Source: Candidatus Peregrinibacteria bacterium (GTDB lineage Bacteria; Patescibacteriota; Gracilibacteria; UM-FILTER-43-11; JACRIE01). Taken from it: 64,000 nt of DNA. Numbering within the stretch: the first letter of the stretch is position 1; every line of letters begins with the position of its first letter. A model generated the notes under the pieces. It worked only from the letters and a program-made list of their open reading frames with translations, did not search any database and was not told the DNA's origin. Location of the stretch: NCBI GenBank assembly GCA_016220165.1, contig JACRIE010000010.1:1-64000 (forward strand). The letters are read 5' to 3'. This document shows, piece by piece, positions 58,918 to 64,000 of this stretch. A program made the position numbers and the translations under genes.

Positions 58918-60123
58918 ATGATCAATGCCGGAGACACCGCCTTTGTCCTTATCTCGGCCGCATTGGTTGCCGTCATGACGCCGGGGCTCGCCTTTTTCTA
59001 TGGCGGTCTCGTCAAACGGAAGAATGTCCTCACCATCATGATGCAGAGCTTTATCTCGATGGGCGTCGTGACCGTCTTGTGGGCGCTGTTCACTTTTTCA
59101 CTCGCCTTCGGCGACGACTTCCACGGTCTGATTGGTAATTTTAAATACGCGTTCATGCATGGCGTGGGGCTGGACTCGGTCGCGAGTTACGGTCCGCACA
59201 TCCCGTTTTTGGCGTTCTTCGTCTTTCAGATGATGTTCGCCATCATCACGCCCGCCTTGATCACGGGCGCGTTCGCCGACCGGATGAATTTCAAAAGCTA
59301 CCTCCTCTTTTTGGTTTTTTGGAGCGTACTGATTTACGCGCCTTTGGCGCATTGGGTGTGGGGCGGCGGACTCATCGCCAGCTTGGGCGCGCTTGATTTC
59401 GCCGGCGGAACGGTCGTCCATATCAGCGCCGGCATGGCGGCGCTCGCGTCGGTTTTTGTTTTGGGGAAGCGCAAACATACGGCTCATTTGCCGCACAACA
59501 TTCCGTACGTGGCGCTCGGCACGGCGTTGCTCTGGTTCGGATGGTACGGGTTCAACGCGGGGAGCGCTCTCGGGGCGACGCCTCAGGCCGCAGCCGCGTT
59601 CGCCAACACGGACATCGCCGCCTCCGTGGCCATGGTGACATGGCTGGCGCTTTCGTGGCTCGTCGACAAGCGCCCGAGCATGGTAGGCTCGCTCACTGGC
59701 GTCTTGGCGGGACTAGTAGCCATCACGCCCGCCGCAGGATACGTTCAGCCGTGGGCTTCCTTGGTTATCGGCATCCTCGCGTCGGTCGTTTGTTTTTACG
59801 CCATCAAGTTTCGCATGAAAATGGGGTGGGACGACGCGCTCGACGTGTGGGGGTGTCATGGCGTCGGCGGGATCGTCGGGTCGATTCTGACCGGCGTGTT
59901 CGCGTCTAAGGCCATTGGCGGCGTGTCCGGCTGGATCGAGGGAAATCCGGGTCAATTCCTGGCGAATCTGGAGGGTACCCTGATTTCCATCGTGTTCGCG
60001 TTCACGGCCACCTTTCTGCTTTTGAAAATCCTCAAACAGTTCATGACGTTCGAGATTGTGACCAAAGAAGAAACCGAAGGCTTGGATCGCGCGCTTCATG
60101 GCGAGGAGGCCTATGATTTTTGA
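58918..60123 (+). CDS. amt: Ammonium transporter (Amt/Rh family)
   Basis: Membrane channel that takes up ammonium. 401 residues with eleven predicted helices. The N-terminus is GDTAFVLISAALVAVMTPGLAFFYGGLV. The signature DFAGGTVVHISAGMAALASVFVLGKRK includes Asp160 and the pore His168, and the second pore His314 lies in DVWGCHGVGGIVGSILTG. No GlnK/PII gene follows, although the C-terminal tail needed for its binding is present (TKEETEGLDRALHGEEAYDF). Located between Cys-rich genes C and D on the same strand; whether it belongs functionally to that array is open. Confidence 0.96.
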   Translation: MINAGDTAFVLISAALVAVMTPGLAFFYGGLVKRKNVLTIMMQSFISMGVVTVLWALFTFSLAFGDDFHGLIGNFKYAFMHGVGLDSVASYGPHIPFLAFFVFQMMFAIITPALITGAFADRMNFKSYLLFLVFWSVLIYAPLAHWVWGGGLIASLGALDFAGGTVVHISAGMAALASVFVLGKRKHTAHLPHNIPYVALGTALLWFGWYGFNAGSALGATPQAAAAFANTDIAASVAMVTWLALSWLVDKRPSMVGSLTGVLAGLVAITPAAGYVQPWASLVIGILASVVCFYAIKFRMKMGWDDALDVWGCHGVGGIVGSILTGVFASKAIGGVSGWIEGNPGQFLANLEGTLISIVFAFTATFLLLKILKQFMTFEIVTKEETEGLDRALHGEEAYDF

Positions 60124-60143
60124 GTGCATGCATGGCGAGACTC

Positions 60144-60152
60144 TGCTATACT
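60144..60152 (+). promoter_or_regulatory. Extended -10 promoter of gene D
   Basis: TGCTATACT (60144-60152) is an extended -10 without a clear -35, 36 bases ahead of the ATG at 60189. It separates gene D transcription from amt. Confidence 0.5.
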
Positions 60153-60188
60153 GATCTTCAAGTCCCTCCGCGCTCAATCCTTTGTTTC

Positions 60189-61823
60189 ATGCCCCCTTGT
60201 ATTGTCTGCAAAACACCGTTCGAAGTCCGCGACCTCGACCGCGCGTTCTACACTAAAATAGAGGTTCCTGAGCCGAAATTCTGTCCCGACTGTCGTTTTC
60301 AGCAGAGGCTCTGCTTTCGTAATGAGCGCACGCTCTACAAACGCAAAAGCAGTTTGTCGGGCACGGACATGATTTCGATTTATTCGCCCGAAAACCGCTA
60401 CAAAGTCTTCACGCCGCAGGAGTGGTGGGGCGATCAGTGGGACGGCATGAACTACGGCCGCGAGTTCGATTTCAACCGGCCGTTTTTCGATCAATTCCAG
60501 GAGTTGTTGCTCGACGTGCCGCGCATCGGCCTCTTCAACGTGAACCCCACGAACAGCGATTACTGCCAGCAGGCGTACAACTGTAAAAACTGTTATCTGT
60601 GTATCGCGGTCAAAAACTGCGAAGATTCCATGTACATCTCGCACTCAAATCGGATCAAAAGTTCTTTTGACTGCAGCCACACGCAAAACATGGAGCTGTG
60701 TTACGACTGTGTCGACAGCGACAATCTCTATGACTGCGTCCATTGCCAAAGTTGCCAAAATTCCAGCGGTCTTAGGTTCTGCTACGACTGCATCGGCTGT
60801 CACGATTGCTTCGGATCCTGGGGGCTGCGCAACAAGCGAAACTACATTTTCAACAAGCCCTACAGCCCAGAGGAATACAAACAAAAAATCGCGTCGCTGG
60901 AACTCTTTAAATACAGCAATTTCGTTAAATACAAGAACTATTTTCAGGACGTTTCCAAAAAAGCGATCCATCGCGCAGACCGCAATCTTAACACATTCGA
61001 TTCCCTTGGGAATTACCTGATCAACACGCAAAATTGTCATCGTTGTTTCGACGGTTTTGAGCTTCAGGACTGCGCGTACTCCACCTGGATTTTTGAAAGC
61101 CGCGATTGTCACGACGTCTACGGCATGGGCGAAAGCGAGCTGATCTATCAAGGCCTCGGTGTCGAGGAGGTAAATCATTGCGCGTTCAATACCTTTGTTT
61201 CCAACTCAAGCGATGTGGATTGCAGCGATCTCTGTTTTTATTCCATGAATCTTTTTGGATGCGCGAGTTTGAAGAACAAGAAGCACTGCATTTTCAACAA
61301 GCAATATTCAAAAGAAGATTACTTTAACCTTAAACCTTTAATCATTAATCATATGGGGAAGACTGGCGAGTGGGGGCGATTCTTCCCAGTCTCTCTTTCG
61401 CCCTTCGCCTACAACGAAACCGTGGCCAATAAATTCTTTCCGCTCGAAAAAGATCAGGCCCTTCAAAAGGGTTATCGCTGGCGTGACCTCGATCGAAAAG
61501 AATTCGGCGCGGCCGAAACTACTATTCCGGATAGCATTAAGGACGTGAAAGACGACATCGTGAACGCCACGCTCTCGTGCGAAACAACAAAGCGCAAATA
61601 CAAAGTGACGCTCCAGGAACTCAAATTTTACCGCGATCATGGCATCCCGATTCCGCGTCATTGTCCCGATCAGCGCTACGTCGAGCAAATGTCGCTCCGC
61701 AACCCGCGCACACTCTATGACCGAAATTGCGCCAAGTGCTCCGCCCCGCTCAAAACCACCTACGCGCCCGAACGACCGGAAATCGTTTACTGCGAGAAGT
61801 GCTACCTTAAAGAAGTCTATTAG
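60189..61823 (+). CDS. Cys-rich zinc-ribbon protein, paralog D
   Basis: 544 residues from the ATG at 60189; a longer frame from 60120 would start inside the end of amt and is rejected. N-ribbon CIVC/CPDC, RNERTLYKRKS; WWGDQWDGMNYGREFDFNRPFFDQF; the Cys block (about 125-215) is rich in NCEDS, DCSHT and NCHRC units. Modules CHDCFGSWGLRNKRNY (first Gly-Ser in place of Gly-Cys) and LFGCASLKNKKHC. Then KTGEWGRFFP, SPFAYNET, GYRWRD, C-ribbon CAKC/CEKC and the end CYLKEVY. Several cysteine positions differ from its paralogs, so the metal set is not strictly conserved. Confidence 0.85.
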   Translation: MPPCIVCKTPFEVRDLDRAFYTKIEVPEPKFCPDCRFQQRLCFRNERTLYKRKSSLSGTDMISIYSPENRYKVFTPQEWWGDQWDGMNYGREFDFNRPFFDQFQELLLDVPRIGLFNVNPTNSDYCQQAYNCKNCYLCIAVKNCEDSMYISHSNRIKSSFDCSHTQNMELCYDCVDSDNLYDCVHCQSCQNSSGLRFCYDCIGCHDCFGSWGLRNKRNYIFNKPYSPEEYKQKIASLELFKYSNFVKYKNYFQDVSKKAIHRADRNLNTFDSLGNYLINTQNCHRCFDGFELQDCAYSTWIFESRDCHDVYGMGESELIYQGLGVEEVNHCAFNTFVSNSSDVDCSDLCFYSMNLFGCASLKNKKHCIFNKQYSKEDYFNLKPLIINHMGKTGEWGRFFPVSLSPFAYNETVANKFFPLEKDQALQKGYRWRDLDRKEFGAAETTIPDSIKDVKDDIVNATLSCETTKRKYKVTLQELKFYRDHGIPIPRHCPDQRYVEQMSLRNPRTLYDRNCAKCSAPLKTTYAPERPEIVYCEKCYLKEVY

Positions 61824-61853
61824 ACCCTCTTGTTGTCTTATTTCCTCTCTTTT

Positions 61854-61998
61854 TGTCATCCTGAACTTGTCCATAATGGACCACTTTGGGGTTTCAGGAT
61901 CTGACCCACGTTCTGCCATTTGCGATTCTTAAAAAATGCGATTAAATTGAAAATTTGAGTAGATCCTGACCCCGAAAGCCTTCGGGGCAGGATGACAT
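61854..61998. repeat. TGTCATCCTGAAC repeat, copy 2 with extension
   Basis: 61854-61902 is nearly identical to 3981-4029. Here an insert of about 60 bases follows, and the inverted end GATCCTGACCCCGAAAG / CTTTCGGGG-like hairpin and GCAGGATGACAT close the element at the start of gene E. Confidence 0.85.
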
Positions 61999-63597
61999 AT
62001 GAAAAATTGCGCCCAATGTTCATCACCATTCGAGAATACCGACGCGGACCGTCAATTTTGCAAAGAGCTGGATGTGCCGGAACCCACGCAGTGCTGGACC
62101 TGTCGTCAGCAGCAGCGATTGGCGTTTCGCAATGAGCGCAATCTGTATCACCGCACGTGCGATTCAACGGGCAAGCGTATTGTGAGCATGTATTCCGCGG
62201 ACAAACCGTTAGTCGTTTATGACAGGGAGGCGTGGTGGAGCGATTACTGGAGCGGTACTGATTACGCGCGTGACTTCGATTTCAACCGTCCGTTTTTCGA
62301 ACAATTCGCTGAACTCCAAAAGGTTGTCCCGCGCGTGGGCATCGTCAACGTGGCGACGGTAAATAGCGATTATATCAATTACGCGGGCTATTCAAAAAAT
62401 TCCTATCTTATTTTCGGTTCCGTCCAGGCGGAAGATTGTTTTTACGGGTCGCCCTATTATTCCAAAGATTGCGTGGACGTGGAGCGCCTGACGCATAGTG
62501 AACTGTGTTATAAATGCATCGACTCCAAAAACCTCTACAATGGCATTTATCTTCAGGATTCTTCCGGTTGCAGCGGCTGCGTCTTTGGGTTCGATTTACA
62601 CGGTTGTCACGATTGTTTCGGCTGCGTGGGGTTGCGTCAAAAGGAGTATTACATTTTTAATAAGTCCTATTCTGCAGGAGACTATCACGTCCTGGTCAAA
62701 CAATTTCATCTGAACGACCGTCAGCATTTTGACGCGGCCAAAAAGCGGTTTGATGAGTTAGTGCTCAAAAGTCCCCGCATAAGCGCAATCATTCTAAAAT
62801 CGGAGGATTGCGTAGGACACCATATTTATGAATCCCATAATTGTTATTATGGCTTCTATTTGGAACGATGCGATGATTGCCGTTACGTCAATTGGCTCAT
62901 GGACTCCAAAAAGTGCCTGGATTACGAGTACGGCGAAGAACTTCAATGGTGCGCCTACAGCGTCGGCGGCTATCGCCTCAACAACGTTAAATTTTCCATG
63001 GCCAATGTGGAGTCTCACGACCTGCTCTACTCGGATCAGTGTTTTTCGTGCCACGATTGTTTCGGTTGCATTGGATTGCGTCATAAACAATATTGCATTT
63101 TCAATAAACCCTATTCCAAAGAGAATTACTTTAACCTTAAATCTTTAATCATTAATCATATGGGGAAGACAGGGGAGTGGGGCCAATTTTTTCCTATTAA
63201 ATATTCTCCGTACGCCTACAACGAAACCATGGCGCACGAAGAGTATTACCCGCTTACCAGGGAAGAGGTTCTCAAGCGTGACTGGAAGTGGCGCGATGCC
63301 GAGCCTGAGAAACCAATCGAAAACGTCATTTTTGACCCCAGCATCCACGAATGTCAAAAGTGCAGGCATCATTTTCGACTCATTCCCGCCGAAGTCGTTT
63401 TTTATAAAAAAATGGGCATCACTGAGCCCGTCAAATGCCCCTTGTGCCGCTATCATAAACGCATAAAACTTCGCAATCCGCGTCGGTTATTCACGCGCCC
63501 GTGCGCGAAATGTTCGGTTCCAATGCAAACCACCTATTTTCCCGATCGTCCCGAGATCATTTATTGCGAGAAGTGCTACCTTAAGGAAGTCTACTAA
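61999..63597 (+). CDS. Cys-rich zinc-ribbon protein, paralog E
   Basis: 532 residues. N-ribbon CAQC/CWTC, RLAFRNERNLYHRTC; WWSDYWSGTDYARDFDFNRPFFEQF; Cys block (about 120-210); modules CHDCFGCVGLRQKEYYIFNK (about 200-222) and CHDCFGCIGLRHKQYCIFNK (about 352-372), nearly identical to each other. Then KTGEWGQFFP, SPYAYNET, WKWRD. The C-terminal part carries two ribbons, CQKCRHHF..CPLCRYHKR and CAKC..CEKC, i.e. one more cysteine pair set than paralogs A-D, mirroring the N-terminal ribbon. Ends CYLKEVY. This copy makes the internal symmetry of the family clearest. Confidence 0.85.
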   Translation: MKNCAQCSSPFENTDADRQFCKELDVPEPTQCWTCRQQQRLAFRNERNLYHRTCDSTGKRIVSMYSADKPLVVYDREAWWSDYWSGTDYARDFDFNRPFFEQFAELQKVVPRVGIVNVATVNSDYINYAGYSKNSYLIFGSVQAEDCFYGSPYYSKDCVDVERLTHSELCYKCIDSKNLYNGIYLQDSSGCSGCVFGFDLHGCHDCFGCVGLRQKEYYIFNKSYSAGDYHVLVKQFHLNDRQHFDAAKKRFDELVLKSPRISAIILKSEDCVGHHIYESHNCYYGFYLERCDDCRYVNWLMDSKKCLDYEYGEELQWCAYSVGGYRLNNVKFSMANVESHDLLYSDQCFSCHDCFGCIGLRHKQYCIFNKPYSKENYFNLKSLIINHMGKTGEWGQFFPIKYSPYAYNETMAHEEYYPLTREEVLKRDWKWRDAEPEKPIENVIFDPSIHECQKCRHHFRLIPAEVVFYKKMGITEPVKCPLCRYHKRIKLRNPRRLFTRPCAKCSVPMQTTYFPDRPEIIYCEKCYLKEVY

Positions 63598-63681
63598 TCA
63601 GTCCGTAGTCCGTAGAATGTAGTTCGTAGTAAAATTCAAATTAACTACTAACTACTACCTACGGACTACTACCTACGGACT
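63598..63681. repeat. Word-repeat spacer (GTCCGTAGT type), copy 2
   Basis: Nearly the same as 52895-52986, including TCAGTCCGTAGTCCGTAG and ACTACGGACTACTACC words, and followed by the same first codons in gene F as in gene B. Confidence 0.9.
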
Positions 63682-64000
63682 ATGCAGTGTATCCAGTGTA
63701 AAACACCATTCGAAATCTCTCAGCGCGAAATCGATTTTTGCAAAAAAATCGACATGTCTTTGCCGACGCTCTGTCCGCAGGACCGCTGGCGGGAACTCAT
63801 GGCTTCGCGTAATGAATGGAAACTCTATCGCCGCAAGTGTGACGCCACAGGAAAAGAAATTTTGAGCGCGTACGCCCCAGATTCGCCCTTCAAGGTCTAT
63901 AACAATCCCGTGTGGTGGGGCGGAACGTGGGACGCGGTCGAATACGGACGCGACTTCGATTTCAGTCGGCCATTCTTCGGGCAATTCGCCGAACTTCAAA
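63682..64000 (+). CDS. Cys-rich zinc-ribbon protein, paralog F (partial, 3' end outside window)
   Basis: 106 codons are visible. The first 13 codons are almost identical to gene B at DNA level (MQCIQCK.PFEI). In the N-ribbon CIQC is kept, but the second knuckle reads CPQDRWRELMASRNEWKLYRRKC instead of CPDCRQQRRLSFRNER, so one cysteine is lost. Then DSPFKVYNNPVWWGGTWDAVEYGRDFDFSRPFFGQFAEL as in the others. The array continues beyond the window. Confidence 0.85.
   Translation, partial: MQCIQCKTPFEISQREIDFCKKIDMSLPTLCPQDRWRELMASRNEWKLYRRKCDATGKEILSAYAPDSPFKVYNNPVWWGGTWDAVEYGRDFDFSRPFFGQFAELQ

Noticed and set aside
51227-64000. Cys-rich paralogs as metallothioneins or secreted disulfide-rich toxins
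   Set aside because: They are over 500 residues, have ordered ribbon modules with many aromatic residues, and lack signal peptides.

Overview
The window looks like a chromosomal segment of a Candidate Phyla Radiation (Patescibacteria) bacterium. I infer this from the gene content: GroEL/ES under a CIRCE operator, stand-alone TopA, HU, SecD and UvrB, pilin-like VirB2/VirB6 modules, very large envelope-anchored Ig, cohesin and dockerin proteins, and above all a Cys-rich zinc-ribbon protein family that I remember as typical of CPR genomes. TGA is used as a stop (for example amt, the FMN reductase and the gene at 12755), so the code is the standard one and not the Gly-TGA code of Gracilibacteria. 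Clear Shine-Dalgarno sequences are scarce, and several transcripts look leaderless.

Layout. 1-9200: a C-terminal gene fragment, the groES-groEL operon, a DUF3352-like membrane protein, topA, HU, thioredoxin, a tandem pair of paralogous unknown genes, and an RNase H gene. 9200-14600: a SecD carrying an inserted parvulin domain, a sugar nucleotidyltransferase, a truncated glycosyltransferase-like membrane protein, and HtpX. 14600-20230: surface proteins (trypsin-like protease with SLH domain, beta-helix/FN3 protein). 20370-22330: uvrB. 22660-26010: a minus-strand operon of VirB6-like and VirB2/pilin-like membrane proteins. 26300-26790: hicBA toxin-antitoxin. 27180-39320: six co-directional envelope proteins with Ig-like, BIG2, cohesin, dockerin and FN3 modules, apparently a secreted scaffold system. 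39500-41520: two DUF4256-like genes and a remnant of a third. 41640-43520: a metallo-beta-lactamase-fold protein with a degenerate active site, tRNA-Arg(CCU), and RhuM. 43510-49360: a minus-strand metabolic cluster (serine dehydratase, B12-binding radical SAM protein, FMN reductase, aminotransferase). 49560-50980: a HigBA-type module and a TrmB-family regulator.

51227-64000 is the most unusual region. Six paralogous cytoplasmic Cys-rich proteins (about 530-555 residues, the last one cut by the window end) lie head to tail. Between them lie a GNAT acetyltransferase, a Panacea/HTH antitoxin with a MazF-like toxin, the C-terminal remnant of a second TrmB-like regulator, and an ammonium transporter. 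Each paralog has zinc-ribbon modules at both ends and an internally duplicated Cys-rich core. Some DNA patches are nearly identical between otherwise diverged copies, which suggests gene conversion or segmental duplication.

The window is also rich in non-coding structure. There are at least four copies of a MITE-like element with AACTCACCCCGTT ends, and two near-perfect copies of a TGTCATCCTGAAC repeat. Two perfect 36-40 bp palindromes sit in frame inside a coding sequence, like Rickettsia palindromic elements. Many spacers are built of short repeated words arranged as long imperfect hairpins, with a different word in each spacer. All functions are read from sequence and from memory of protein families; no database search was run.
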